The translations under genes and the position numbers were made by a program. Under the pieces are notes generated by a model that made no database searches, was not told the origin of the DNA, and saw only the letters and a program-made list of their open reading frames with translations. Positions 33,390-44,712 of a stretch of 64,000 nucleotides of DNA are shown in pieces. Numbering within the stretch: position 1 is the first letter of the stretch; each line of letters begins with the position of its first letter. Origin of the DNA: Adiantum capillus-veneris (Eukaryota > Streptophyta > Polypodiopsida > Polypodiales > Pteridaceae); assembly GCA_014529385.2 (NCBI GenBank), contig CM043965.1:18484912-18548911 (forward strand), in the 5' to 3' direction.

Positions 33390-34440
33390 AATAGACTAGT
33401 GTCTGCACGTCCCTCAATCTAGGGCTCCAATCTATAATTGTAGGGTTTAAGCATCCATCCAATTATGAACATTTGTACTACCATAAAAGGCCCTTCCCAT
33501 TTCAACAAGAACTTACCATCCTTCCAATGGTCAATTCGGTTGTCATATTGCAGCACAAAAGAACCCTCTTTGATGCCCTGCTTTATCACTTGGTTGTTAA
33601 ACTTTCTTCGTCACTTTTTTGCATGTGCAACATAGTGTTCAATTGCTGATTCTCTATCTAGCTAGCTCTAACCACTCCAAGTCAATGATTTGTTGCTCCA
33701 CCTTCTTCTTTTGATCATCCTCATGGTAGGCCTTTAAAACTCATAGACTTGTCAATTCTACCTATATGGGCAAAAAGAGCCTCATTTCCATACACTAAGT
33801 GAAAAGGAGTCAACCCCAAAGATGTCTTGAAGGATGTCCCGTAAGCCTAGAGTGCTGCATCTAAGTGTTTTTCCCAAGCCTTTGGGTGCATATGCTCTTA
33901 CTTAGTAATAGTTTTACAAAAAAGGCCATTCACCTTCTCAAACTCCATTGCATTGAGGGTAATAAGGAGTAGAGTGCATACGCTTAATCTTCAACTTCTC
34001 CATTAAGTCTCCTACTAGGTATGCTTGAAAACCAGGTCCTCTGTTAGATAAGATCTTCAAAGGCGTACCAACCCTACAAAAAATGCACTAAAAAATGAAG
34101 TCCCCCACATTTTTAGTAGTAATCCTTCTAGTGGAGCGTGCCTTAATCCATCTAGTCATGTAGTCTACCCCCATGATGACATACTCCTTTTTGGCATGGA
34201 TGCATGGTAGTGGACCTATTGCGTCAATACACCACTTCTAAAATGGTCCATAAGTAGTGATGGTATTGTGTTTCTCATATGCTAGTCTCCTAGGCACTTC
34301 TAAAATGGTCCATAAGTAGTGATGGGATTGTGTTTCTCATATGCTAGTCTCCTAGGTCAAGCCTTTTGAGAGACCTCAGAAGTGTGGCACTAGTGTTGCA
34401 CATGTCAATGTAGAATTGGCAAAAAAAACGTCAGCTTGGA
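33390..34440 (-). pseudogene. gypsy integrase remnant
   Basis: The minus strand reads, from high to low coordinate: a pre-core segment (YHASMPKR; MSSWG), LLLKMWG, LSNRGPGFQAYLVGDLMEKL and KRMHSTPYYPQCNGV (core domain, Asp and target-strand regions). After many stops it gives GIKEGSFVLQYDNRIDHW and KDGKFLLKWEGPFMVV, the C-terminal integrase SH3-like/GPY region. It is heavily broken by stops and small shifts. It is likely the tail of a gypsy element in minus orientation. Confidence 0.7.
34233..34356 (+). repeat. 62-bp tandem duplication
   Basis: CACTTCTAAAATGGTCCATA and the following sequence to CTAGTCTCCTAGG occurs at 34233 and 34295, differing at one base (GGTATT/GGGATT). Confidence 0.95.
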
Positions 34441-34468
34441 GATTCGAGAATCTTCCTACTAGTGAAGC

Positions 34469-34590
34469 AAGCTCCATCCTTACGCAATTACCTATACTTT
34501 GTGGGTATATGCAAGCTCCACCCTTACGCAATTACCTGTACTTTGTGGGTATATGCAAGCTCCATCCTTACGCAATTACCTGTACTTTGT
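34469..34590 (+). repeat. 44-bp tandem repeat, nearly three copies
   Basis: Units start AAGCTCCA(T/C)CCTTACGCAA at 34469, 34513 and 34557. The array marks the junction between the minus-strand gypsy remnant and the plus-strand copia remnant. Confidence 0.95.
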
Positions 34591-36290
34591 GACTTTCATT
34601 AACGATAACTCTAGGCATGCATGGGTATGTCCACTTAAAGGTAAGTCCGAAATAGTCATGTGCTTCAAGAAATTTATGGCTATGTCTAAAAATGTCTCTA
34701 AATGTACTATTTCCCCCTCCATATGAATGGAGGGTATCTTATATGTCTCATGGGTTTAATGTATTTTTGGATAGTCGAGGTATAAAACGCCAATGTAAAG
34801 TGCCATATATACCTCCACAAAATGGTCTTGTTGAAAGGAAAAACAAGTCACTTGTGGAGATGGCATGATGTATGGTCAAGAGTCCATATTTGTTTTGAGT
34901 GAGTCTTGCCATGGAGCGAACATTACCAAGCGAATGGAAAAATCGTGCGAGACTCATGAGAGAGAGTTATGTGAGGTGTAGGAAATCACTAATCAGCACA
35001 AAACCACCCCAATATATTGTTGAGTGATTTTATACCATGGCTCAAGTACCATGGTAGTAAATATACAAGGCCTGTAAAACCAAAATGTGAGATAAACTGA
35101 GCACAAAATTGATTTCATACTTGTATATTTCTTGAGTGCTTTCATACCATGGTAACAAATATACAAGGATCATAAACCAAAACATAGGTCAAAAGATAAA
35201 GATAAAAACTGACACATGCAAAAATGTACGTGTGCATAAATATCCATAATATAGTGGAATTTTCACAAGTGATCAAATTGTTTTCCACCCAATGTTCTAT
35301 GTCCTTGCTCTTTGATGTATCCTTCTATTGTAAGTGCTAGCTTTAGGTCACTCACATTAAACCTTAATGAGGCAAATGTACATCCTATGGGTTTTTTTGA
35401 AAATGTTATAGATCATCCTAGTTTGATGTAGATATACATGATGTACTTGATGTGGAAAGGGCTAAGAATGAGTAGGCTAGAGGTATGCCAAAATGACGTG
35501 CATACTTTGCATGACAATAAATTGGATGCACCTATGTCTATTCATACTTGTTCAATTTCTTGCCATGAACCTTATGCATCAAATTTTTATGCTTTGGCTA
35601 TTTCTAGTTTATGTAATGTAGAGGAACCTCTATCTTTTGATGAAGCAAAGAATTCAAAAAAATGAATGACTGCCATGCAATCAGAACATGATGCACTTAT
35701 AGAAAAGGACACATGGACTTTATGTGATTTTCCTCCTGGAAAAAAGACCATTGGTATGAAACAGGTTTACAAGTGGAACCGCAAGCCAGATGGTTAGATT
35801 GATTGCTAAAAGGCTTGAAAGGTTGCAAAAGGTTATGCACAACAAAAAGGCATAGATTATGAAGAGACTTTTGCTCTTACTTATTGTATGACTACTATTC
35901 ATTTTCTATGTGCATTGGTAGACCATTTTGAATGGGATGTACATCAATCAGACATTGTTACTACTTTCTTGAATGGTGATATACTTGAGGATGTTTATGT
36001 AACGCAGCCTCGCGGTTTTTTCATAAAAGGACAAGAAGATAAAATGTGCAAATGTAAGAAGTCTTTGTATGTGTTGAAGCAGTGTCCTTGTGCTTGGTAT
36101 GAGAAAGCTGGCACTCATTTGGTTAAACAAGGATTTTGTAACAGTCCAATAGAAAACACTTGTATATAAAGCGTGAGGGTGATGTATTTCTCATCATTGT
36201 TCTATATGTGGATGATTTGCTGATTACAGGCCCAAATGAGACACATATTGCTATCATTAGGAGAAAATTGGACTCACTTTTGGGCTCTGT
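34575..36290 (+). pseudogene. copia integrase-RT remnant
   Basis: Integrase reads FVTFINDNSRHAWVCPLKGK, then FNVFLDSRGIKRQC, PQNGLVERKNKSLVEMA and CMVKSPYLF near 34590-34895. A low-homology stretch follows. Reverse transcriptase resumes at about 35590: SFDEAKNSKK-stop-MTAMQ, KDTWTLCDFPPGKKTIGMK, KVAKGYAQQKGIDYEETFAL, DVHQSDIVTTFLNGDILEDV and YVTQPRGFFIKGQEDKM. Then FYMWMI replaces the catalytic LYVDD in a shifted frame near 36205. The copy ends abruptly near 36290. It has many stops and is dead. Confidence 0.85.
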
Positions 36291-36576
36291 AAGAAGTTCC
36301 ACGTCGGCTTAGAGAGAGAAAATAAAAATGTTAAATTGTGTATTTTATGTGATACTTTTTTGCGCCAAAAAAAAGCCAAAATGACATTCTTTGGTAGATA
36401 TCCACCGTCTTTATCATTCTTATCCTTCATTCTCTTGTCAGGAATCCAATTAACCGTATGACTAATGATTTGAAATGCCAACTTACAAGAGTTCCCTCCA
36501 AAAACATAAGCCACACGAACTCTATCAACTCTAAACATGAGAATATGGCCTTCCCTCCCAAAACCTAAGATATTTT

Positions 36577-39115
36577 ATGAGTTTCGAGTGTCTGTCTATT
36601 TCTCTATCAACTCTAGAAACGGAGAACGCTTCTTTTTCTGATGAAAACACCAATGTGAACTTGCAATCCTCAAACCCTTCATCTTTAACACTTACCCAAA
36701 TAAAGAACACACATCATCTTCATGTTGATGTATTGCAAGAGTACGCATCGTTGCAGAAACGTAGGAGGGAGTCTTTCTTATCTTAGTGAGAGAAAGAACT
36801 TAGAAGGACAAACAAGGAACATCATTTGGATTTGTGGACCGATGGGTTTATTTATCCAAAGGATCCTACAAAAAATGCACCACCTTCCTCTGCTAATATC
36901 ACTAACCTCCTACATTTCAGAGGCGATGGCAAGGATGGGCTATTGGGATACACCGAACATTTGGAAATGAGAGGATTGAATGCGGAAAGGCAAAGAAACT
37001 TCCTGGGGATGGAGAACATGCAACTGAAGAAACTTAATGAAGCATGCTCTCGGAAGATTTCATCAAACAAAGAGACAATCCAAGGTCTTCAGAAGAAGAT
37101 CACAAGTTTGCGAGAAAAAGACACCGTGCCTGGTAGTTGGAAAAGAAAACGAGATCTGTGAAACATTGAGAACATGAAGATTTGTAGTGGTGGCCTGAAA
37201 AAACTAATATGAGCTTTAAGGTAACTCGAAGTTTGTTTTTGCTTTTGTATCTTCAATGTGCTTCACTAAGAAACGGATACACTTTCCTATACATGATCAT
37301 AATGCATGGTGCTTTTTTGGCAGGTCTTAAACATCCAAACTTGAACAGTGTAGGCTTCAATGCCAGAGTGCATTACAGTCGTCTAGTTCCAAAAGAAGTA
37401 AATGAAGAGATGATAACTCAGAAAAAATTTCATAAGTTGAAAGGGAGGCTCCTTACCTCCCCCATGAACGAGAATCAATTGGAACCAATGGAAATGCAAG
37501 CAATACTTGATGAGAGTGACATCTTGCAGATTGGATACAGAGCACTCTTCAAAGCATTAGCTAAAAAGTCTCAAAATAAACTACAGAGAGGATCATTGCT
37601 TCCAAAGTCATCACATGTAAAGGTTGCTCGCCGGCACGTAAACGATGAGGTGTTTGATAAACTTGGGTCACCATTCCATATTGAAGCAACTTTTTTAGGC
37701 AAGGGCAACAGAGAGGTACAATTTAACAAGCACAACAACCTCTTTGTTGATCTTGAAGCATTGCAAAGGTATGCGGTTCACTTCTTTGACATCAGTCAAG
37801 AGGAGTGCGGTGGGGTTCTCAAGTTTGTTTTGAAGCTCTACGAGTGCGAGGCCCTGAAGAACAAGAAGCTGGAGAGAGTCACGATTACCCTCATGAATAG
37901 AGCTCTGGATCCATCAATAACAAAAGAGGATCCACAATACTTTAGCGTGCAATCCAAAAACAATATTCTAACTTTAGGATCATTTCAGGTATACTTAGTT
38001 CACTCTATAATAACAAAAATATTGATTATTTGGTTGCTGATTTTGTGTTTTTGTTTTTCACTGCAGGTTGATAAGGAAAATTTTGAAATCCTTGATTGGG
38101 TTTTTAGTCAAACCCAAATTCCTTCTATCATCAGTGAACAAAGAAACGGAGTCGTTCTTTCAATGGAAGGATTTGGTGACTATACAGTGGAATGGCACAT
38201 GGCAGGTGACTTAAAGACTCTTAAGTGTATGTACAACATAGCACATGGAATAGCTGTGGTAAATCCATGCTTATATTACATGGTTGATGCACAATCTCTT
38301 GAGAGTGTGCAATGGAATAGAGCTCCCAACAGACATCTTCAAGATAAAACTTTTAGGCCAGTGCTTGATATTCCTCTGAGTAGAGTTCACATCTGTACAC
38401 TTCATGCACTCTGTCGAATAATTGAAAAGGTGGTTCATTTGTACATATGTTTTGCATGGACATTAAAGCCAGAGAGTGAGTCAAAAGAGTGATCAAAGAG
38501 TTAGAGGGAGTGCTCTCAGACATTGGTTTGCATGGAGGCAATGTAAAAATTTAAGAGGACCGTAAGATGTCTCAAAGTTGTTACAAGGTAACTAGGAAAG
38601 CATCGATAGCCGGCATGAAGGCCAGAAGGTTTCTTGGGTTTAGCGTCAATTAAAGATCCAGATAGAGAAGAGAGGAGAAACATTTTCAACAAATGGAAAC
38701 AGTTACATAAAGTGGTTAAAGACAATGCTGGTGGTGGGGCAATCCAAAATCGCAAGGCGAACGTGTGAAAATCACTAGATAAATTTTTTCACTACATTGA
38801 GCAGCATTCTTGGGACCAAAGTAAGCTCACATCATTTCAAGTAGCCTTGCTGCAGTGGAAGAAGGCTTACCTTACAGGGTGGGGTGGGCAACATATCACA
38901 CATTACATGGTGGGTTAGCATTCTACGTATACAAAACAAAATTTTGAATTGTACCCTACTAACCATTTTGTTTTATTTAAATGCAGCACATACTGTTCAA
39001 CCATGGTCCATATTTTGCCAAGACATACGACTCACTATCAATATGGTCCACACAAGGCATGAAAAAAACCCACTACATGGCAAGAACATGTTATTTTAAG
39101 CACACTAGACAGGGG
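36577..39115 (+). pseudogene. Decayed intron-containing transposase-like gene of unnamed family
   Basis: One frame from 36577 through two adjacent stops (36784) to 37161 encodes a Ser/Asn-rich start, LDLWTDGFIYPKDPTKNAPP and a coiled coil (SRKISSNKETIQGLQKKITS). After an intron ending TTTTTTGGCAG (37323), an open exon runs to 37988 (HYSRLVPKEVNEEMITQKKF; CGGVLKFVLKLYECEALKNK). An intron GTATAC...CTGCAG (37989-38066) precedes WHMAGDLKTLKCMYNIAHGI, NPCLYYMVD and LDIPLSRVHICTLHALCRII. After a frameshift near 38470 come LEGVLSDIGLHGGNVKI, NIFNKWKQLHKVVKDNAGGG and SWDQSKLTSFQVALLQWKKA. After another intron (38908-38984) come HILFNHGPYFAKTYDSLSIW, STQGMKKTHYMARTCYFKHT and RQGGGKDKANSLLSY. GD-x-K, C-x-x-(C/Y) and the H-rich end recall uncharacterised transposase-like proteins of other eukaryotes. 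Confidence 0.55.
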
Positions 39116-39984
39116 GGCGGAAAGGATAAGGCCAATAGCCTATTGAGTTACACCAATTGACTTAGCTTCAGAAAATTCAAATGCGGGGGAGCGCCATGCG
39201 AGGTGGCTATAGTCACGAGGTAGGAGCAGGAGAAAATGGATGTGAGGTCTCCAACCCCGAGAAGATTGGGGCGACTTGATAGATGGCCTTCCTTAATTCT
39301 CCTTTTCCGTTGACAACACCCTACTCCGTTTCCACAAAGTAGAGATACGAGCAACAGAAGAGAGGAAGTCCTCTATCCATCGTTTACGTGGTTATAAGGA
39401 TCATACACCACAAGCCACGTCGATAAATCTAAGATTCCAATGAAAGCTATTTCTTAACCTAAAGCTGAAATCCCATTAACATAATTACAATCCATAAACA
39501 ACGCCTTTTTCCTCACGTTTAAGAGGCATAGCCGCCATCCATAAACCATAAATATAATAAGAGACTTAGTATAAACTAGATAGTAATTTGGTGTCACATA
39601 GATTTGGGTCATCTCGACTCTTGGCACAATGAGTCTTTAATTTGAGGGAGTGGAGAGTTTCTCGACTAATCGAGACAACCCATCCTTGACTGGCAACCTG
39701 AGCCAGCCCCCACTTTCCACCCCACACGCATACTTTTTTCCACACTATTTTACATATACAAATAGTGTTCCTTAATTAATTCCAAACACAGGTTCTTTTA
39801 TACAGCACTTTAACAATACCAAAACAATTCAAACAATGCTAATGAAGGCAACCCTATTATTCAACAAAAATAACTTTTCCAATTTCTCATGATTTTGCTG
39901 CTGCCCGCAGACTTTCTGTGTCTAACCAACAAAGCCTTTGCAAAGGATTTATTCGCTAACCGCGAATTGTGCAACCTTCCCATC
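39116..39984. other. Non-coding stretch
   Basis: No open frame of note and no domain. It is mixed composition, AT-rich from 39720 onward. Confidence 0.5.
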
Positions 39985-40155
39985 TCGCTAACCGCGAGGC
40001 ATCCCGCTATCCGCGAGGCATCTTGCTAACCCCCAGGCATCCTGCTACCCGCGAGGTATCTTGCTAACCGCCAGGCATCCTGCTACCAGCGAGGTATCTT
40101 GCTAACCGCTAGGCATCCCGCTACCTGCCAGGCATCCCGCTAACCGCAAGGCATA
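39985..40155 (+). repeat. 19-bp minisatellite, nine units
   Basis: Nine consecutive 19-bp units of the form (T/C)(C/T)GCTAMCCGCGAGGCATC, exact in length but varied in sequence (CGCGAGG, CGCCAGG, AGCGAGG). A degenerate partial copy precedes it at 39950-39975, and two more follow near 40180-40219. Confidence 0.95.
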
Positions 40156-40451
40156 AAAGAGAGCCGATAACCTCAGCTTAATCTCCGCTAACCGCAGCAT
40201 CATCTCGTTACCCGCGAGAACAAAATATATCCTTTCAACAATTCTTCTCGTTAAATTATTCATCAAACATGATCTACCAATTCTTTATATCAATCAACAC
40301 CCACTTATCAAACAATAACAATTTATTAAGCAATAACCATTCAACAAAAAGTAACAATTTATCACATAGTCCTTTCACTAATCTATGAAAACATATGCTT
40401 ATTTTATGTGATAGAATCATGTTTCTCGGATGGTTTATGGGTTCCCTATGC
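40156..40451. other. AT-rich spacer
   Basis: No gene. It shows short direct repeats of AACAATTTAT and CAATTTATCAC type. Confidence 0.5.
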
Positions 40452-40682
40452 TTAGCTTCCCAAGTCAAATATGAATAGCAATGTAGAATTATAAATTTGT
40501 TTTACCGGATTTGGAGCGCATGCGGCTAACTCCTGTGCTGAAGGTTGGACGGCTTCGACTTCTTCTTCGGTTGATGCTTCCACATGAGATACGTTTGGAG
40601 TTGACACCTTTCTTCCCACCTTCCTTGGTGGTGCAACGGCAGGGGCGTCCTTAGAACTTCGCGTTACACATTTTGGAGCCAT
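40452..40682 (-). pseudogene. First-exon-like ORF, basic/acidic protein start, unidentified
   Basis: ATG at 40682 opens MAPKCVTRSSKDAPAVAPPR and KVGRKVSTPNVSHVEASTEE, reaching CAPNP before AATCCG|GTAAAAC, a plausible splice donor near 40506. The start is Lys/Arg/Pro-rich and the middle acidic. A TATA box lies about 200 nt upstream. It could be the leader exon of a retroelement Gag or of another transposon gene. No domain is present. Beyond the donor the open frame is probably intron. Confidence 0.35.
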
Positions 40683-40877
40683 AGCTTCGGAATGGAGAAA
40701 AGAAAAGCGCGTTGTTGGAGAGAGAAGGTGTTCACAAATCGGGTGACGGCACGTTGACGATTGGAGATGGAGATGGCTTGAGGGTGAGAGGTTAAGGGAG
40801 AGAGGCTTCTTCCAACATGTCGTTGCGAGAGCTTTTGCTTCTGTAGATGTGTGTGTTCAAAGTGAGAGGAGAAGGGT

Positions 40878-40887
40878 CCTTTATATA
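40878..40887 (-). promoter_or_regulatory. TATA box
   Basis: The minus strand reads TATATAAAGG within CCTATATAAAGGACCC. It is about 195 nt upstream of the ATG at 40682, and the spacing to a purine/pyrimidine-rich leader is reasonable. Confidence 0.5.
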
Positions 40888-40989
40888 GGCCCTACGGGGG
40901 TGCTAAGAATACTGAGAGGTTTCAAGAATAGAAGAGGGAAAAAGCTCGCGCGTCGTCGTGGCTCTTTTTTTCTTTTTTTTGGTACGCGA

Positions 40990-41325
40990 ATCCTATGTGT
41001 GATTTTAAAAATCTCTATACTTACAAGTTCCCATTCTATTTTGAAAGAGAGAAAAAAAGAAGTATCTTAATTTTGACTCACCTCTCTTTCTTTCCTAAAA
41101 ATACTATCTCTAAGCTTTTTCTTCACACATAGATTAGGTTCCCACATAAACCTATTGTTCCACATAAAGAAAGATCATAAATAAATAGATTCTGAACTCG
41201 ATTTTCATTCCAATTGTTGTGATAAACTCATGATGACTCACAAAATTGAGAATCTCAATTACTTTGAGAAATATCTGAAATGATTTAATTGGATAATTTT
41301 TGGGTACATTACAATCTCCCCAACT
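40990..41325 (-). repeat. Probable gypsy 3' LTR start with polypurine tract
   Basis: On the minus strand AAGTTGGGGAGAT (polypurine tract, about 41326-41314) is followed by TGTAATGTACCC at 41313. This matches the purine-tract-then-TG layout of a gypsy 3' LTR. The far end of the LTR is not defined. It lies on the same strand as, and downstream of, the gag remnant at 41475-42206. Confidence 0.5.
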
Positions 41326-41474
41326 TAGGGATTCGAGAGGTCCTCATCTGGAGAAAAACTAAGAATACCCCTACTCTAATTACTATCTGGATCCTCAATA
41401 TATCCAAAAGAGTGATGTCCTTAGTCTGCTTCACTTGATACTACTGCTCCAATAGTTCGTTGTGGACAAGAGTT

Positions 41475-42206
41475 CTAATAATGTCCCAACTCCCCATATT
41501 CAAAGCCTTGAACATTCAAGCGTCGAGAATCTTGCGCATTAGCAGCATAAACTCTTTGTGGTTGTCTATCTTTGATACTTTGATTCTGCTGAATTCTTCT
41601 TGTAATCCCTTGTTCCTTCATTAAAGGTTTGGCTCGTAGTAAAGCATCTTGTACAGTGGTAGGTTTCAAGGCTTCCAATCGCAAGATAATTGGTTCTCTT
41701 AATCCTTGACAAAAGCGAGCTACCTGCTGCTCTATGGTCATTGACGGTGCATAATGTCTAAGCCTTACAAACTTTGAGTAGTACTCTTCCAAAGATAAAC
41801 TGTATTGTTTCAAACTAAAGAACTCATTCATCTTTATCGCTTCATGGGTAGGAGGTAAGTATCTTTCCTTCACCGCTTGTTTGATCTCCCACCAACTCTG
41901 AGAGTTCTCCAACACTCCCATGTCACGACAATGTTGTTTCCACCATAATTTTGCTTCCACTGAGAGGCGAAACATCCCTAACATCGCTTGATTTGCAGGT
42001 GTGGTCCTTGCAGCAGAGAAGTAATCATCCATAGCATCAATCCATACTTTTGTTTCTTTCTCAATATCATCACCCTCTCCTTTAAAAGAAGGTGGTTGAA
42101 TTTGTTTGAGCAACAACTTCTTCTCCTTAATCTCCGTATAGAGAGCATCGTTCTGAGGGTTTTCCAACGTAGAAGTGATTTGAGGATTCCCCTGAGTGTA
42201 CATCAA
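41475..42206 (-). pseudogene. gypsy Gag (Retrotrans_gag) remnant, 243 aa
   Basis: From ATG at 42206 (MMYTQGNPQITSTLENPQND) it shows the Retrotrans_gag core: IQPPSFKGEGDDIEKETKVW, DAMDDYFSAARTTPANQAML, LSVEAKLWWKQHCRDMG, WWEIKQAVKERYLPPTHE, FFSLKQYSLSLEEYYSKFVR and QQVARFCQGLREPIILRLEA. A basic linker leads to FEYGELGHY-stop, where a zinc knuckle should be; the second Cys is Tyr and TAA ends the frame. The element then skips directly to its 3' end at 41325, so pol is deleted. Gag would form the particle core. Confidence 0.85.
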
Positions 42207-42239
42207 TGTTTGTAATAACTCAAATCAATAGGTTACTTT

Positions 42240-42520
42240 CGAAACTTAGACTTATCCAGTCCACTGAAAGCTCAATCGTATGAATTAATCAATCCTTACT
42301 TATCCGATTCATTAAAACCCAATCACATGACCTAACTAATCTTGACTTAACCAGTCCATCAAAACTTATCCATATGACTTAACCAGACATGACTTATCCA
42401 ATCCGTCAAAACTCAATCATATGACTTAACCAGTCATGATTATCTCAATCACATGACTTAACCAGTCATGGCTCATTCAATCTACACAAAAACTTACTTA
42501 CATGACTTAACCAGTCAAAC
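42240..42520 (+). repeat. Irregular repeats of a CATGACTTAACCAGTCATG motif
   Basis: About eight degenerate units of 'CA(T/C)ATGACTTAACCAGTCATGA' with 'YTTATCCAATCC(G/A)TCAAAAC' spacers are seen between 42250 and 42515. They lie in the leader side of the gag remnant. Confidence 0.7.
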
Positions 42521-42562
42521 AATATCTCTGTAGAAATAACTCAATCTTTTAATCATAAAGTC

Positions 42563-42642
42563 ATCAAAATGTCATATAGGGGTCTACAAAAGATCTCTCC
42601 AAGATCAAAATGTCATATAGGGGTCTACAAAAGATCTCTCCT
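42563..42642 (+). repeat. 41-bp tandem duplication
   Basis: ATCAAAATGTCATATAGGGG followed by TCTACAAAAGATCTCTCC occurs at 42563 and 42604. Confidence 0.95.
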
Positions 42643-43322
42643 TGAACAACCTCATAAGAGAAATCTCCGTGAAGAAACGTCTGTAGATCAAGTAGCTATA
42701 GATAAGAAAACTCAAAAAGATAAAGACTTGGAAGACTAAGTGAAGAACCAATCACCTAGAGATAGCAAAGAGAACCAAGACGAGCAAAAGATATGGATAG
42801 ACACGGGGAAGCCACACATCTCAAATGGGCCCCATGAAGGACATTGAAGATTACACAAGTTTTGTTCAGCTCATCATCGACAAGATGAAGAATGATTCCT
42901 ACAGCCGACAACAACGTATCCATGATATGGAAAGTACACACCACTACCTGACTACACAACCCGAGGTGGATTTTTTTTTAGAAGAGTAAAATGGCTTGCA
43001 TGAACAATCCTAGGAGGAGTTCAAAAACTTGTAAGAGGTTAACCATAGACAACTAGAAGAATAGAAGGATATTACTATGATCATGGAGCAACTATCAAAC
43101 GCAAGTAAAAAGAAGAAGAAGAAGATTTAAACACTTCTATCTTGGACACAAGTACCCATGCATCCATGTATACTAACCTCAAATCAAATCATGCATGAGA
43201 ATGCTAGGAACAAGAGAGTGTTTAAAAGAGAAAAGTAAAGATATTAAGCATCAATTACTAAGAGACAAGTAGTGAGAAAATTAGAGCATTGCATTAATAA
43301 TAGGGTCTTACAAGCCTAGAGA
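42643..43322. other. Non-coding stretch
   Basis: Short open frames only; no supported gene. A short GAA run lies near 43109-43125. Confidence 0.5.
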
Positions 43323-43726
43323 GCTTAGGCACACCACATCCCTGATTTCCAAACAGTATTGAGCTAACTTGCGTAGCAAGAGAGTCTACACACAATGAGT
43401 TGTTCACCGTGATGTCCTACACCTAGGGTTTCACTTGTGCATTGTCTAGGCACCCAAGATTATCAAGACTCCATTCTGACTATATATATACTATTGAGGC
43501 ATACTATTTGATATATCATTACAAGCTTAGGCACGCCACATCCATGATTGCCAAACAATATTGAGCTAAATCTCGTAGCAAGAGAGTCTTCACACAATGA
43601 GTTGTTCACCATGATGTTCTACACCTAGGGTTTTTATTGTGCATTGTCTAAGCACCCAAGATTATCAAGACTCCATTCTAACTATATATATGATATTGAG
43701 ACATACTATTTGATAAATCATTACAC
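43323..43726 (+). repeat. 202-bp tandem duplication
   Basis: Units begin GCTTAGGCAC(A/G)CCACATCC at 43323 and 43525. Both contain GAGTTGTTCACC, ACACCTAGGGTTT, CACCCAAGATTATCAAGACT and a TATATAT run, with about 10 percent divergence. Confidence 0.93.
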
Positions 43727-44712
43727 GTCCATGTTCATGCCGTTGATAGACTTCAACTCTTATGCTCATCTCCACTAGCATGAATGAGACATCCTTTTTA
43801 ACGGGTATTCCCATTCACCCACAAATTTTGCTTTGCTATAGTTTTGGTTGAAAAATGTGATGTTTCGCTTGCCCCATTACTATATGGAGCATGGATGTCT
43901 CACCAAGTATGATCTTTATGTAGGCTAGGTTCACAGTACCATACTCATAATGCATTTCTCCTCTATGGACCAATAACAAAGCATCTATAACTTGAAGGGG
44001 TTCAGAATGCACATCCTTTGGTCTTAACACCTAGGAGGTCTCATTGATGTTCTAGCCTACGCACCCCACCCATGGCATGTGCTCACCTGCTGCAACGAAT
44101 CACACGAATCTACAGATTGCAGCAATGTGCTTTTCCAATACTGTGTGTGATGGCCATAGTGGACAATGCAAGCATTCTTGTTGTTTTTGGGTGGAAAAGG
44201 GCATATATGTTTCATGTGCAGTTTGAATGCACCCTTACTGATCTTGATATTATTTTATAGAACTTCTCTCAATGATAGTGTTACATCGTAGAACAGAAAC
44301 ACCACTCAATACACATCCAATACAAATGCTCTACTCATTGATTGCCTTGACTGTCTAATATTGATTTGAAGAATGCAAACACTACAATTTTTCACAAAAA
44401 TTCCAAAAGGTAGCAACTTAAAAAGCAAAGGCAACGAGAGAGGACCATTCCAAAGAAGGTATAGGTTTGAGTAGAGTGGAGTGTTTGTCTCTATGTGGAT
44501 CTTTTGAAGGGTCTTTCTTTTGTTGGCTTCTCCACATCCTATGGGCACCCCCTAGTAAGAAGTGCCTCCTTCTTGTTAATGCGGATCACAAGGCTTCTTT
44601 GGAACTATTCGTCTTCTATTGAGAAAGGGATGAGATCATGGGAAATATGGATGAAAGGGATGCAAAACTTGTAGAGGAAGTTCTTGTGGAACCCATTAGT
44701 TGATTAGAGTAG
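43727..44712. other. Non-coding stretch, unassigned
   Basis: No domain-bearing frame seen in about 1 kb. The short minus-strand frame at 43836-44030 shows no recognisable motif. Confidence 0.5.

Noticed and set aside
39985-40155. Possible CRISPR-like array
   Set aside because: Units are contiguous 19-bp repeats with no unique spacers, in a plant genome; it is a minisatellite.
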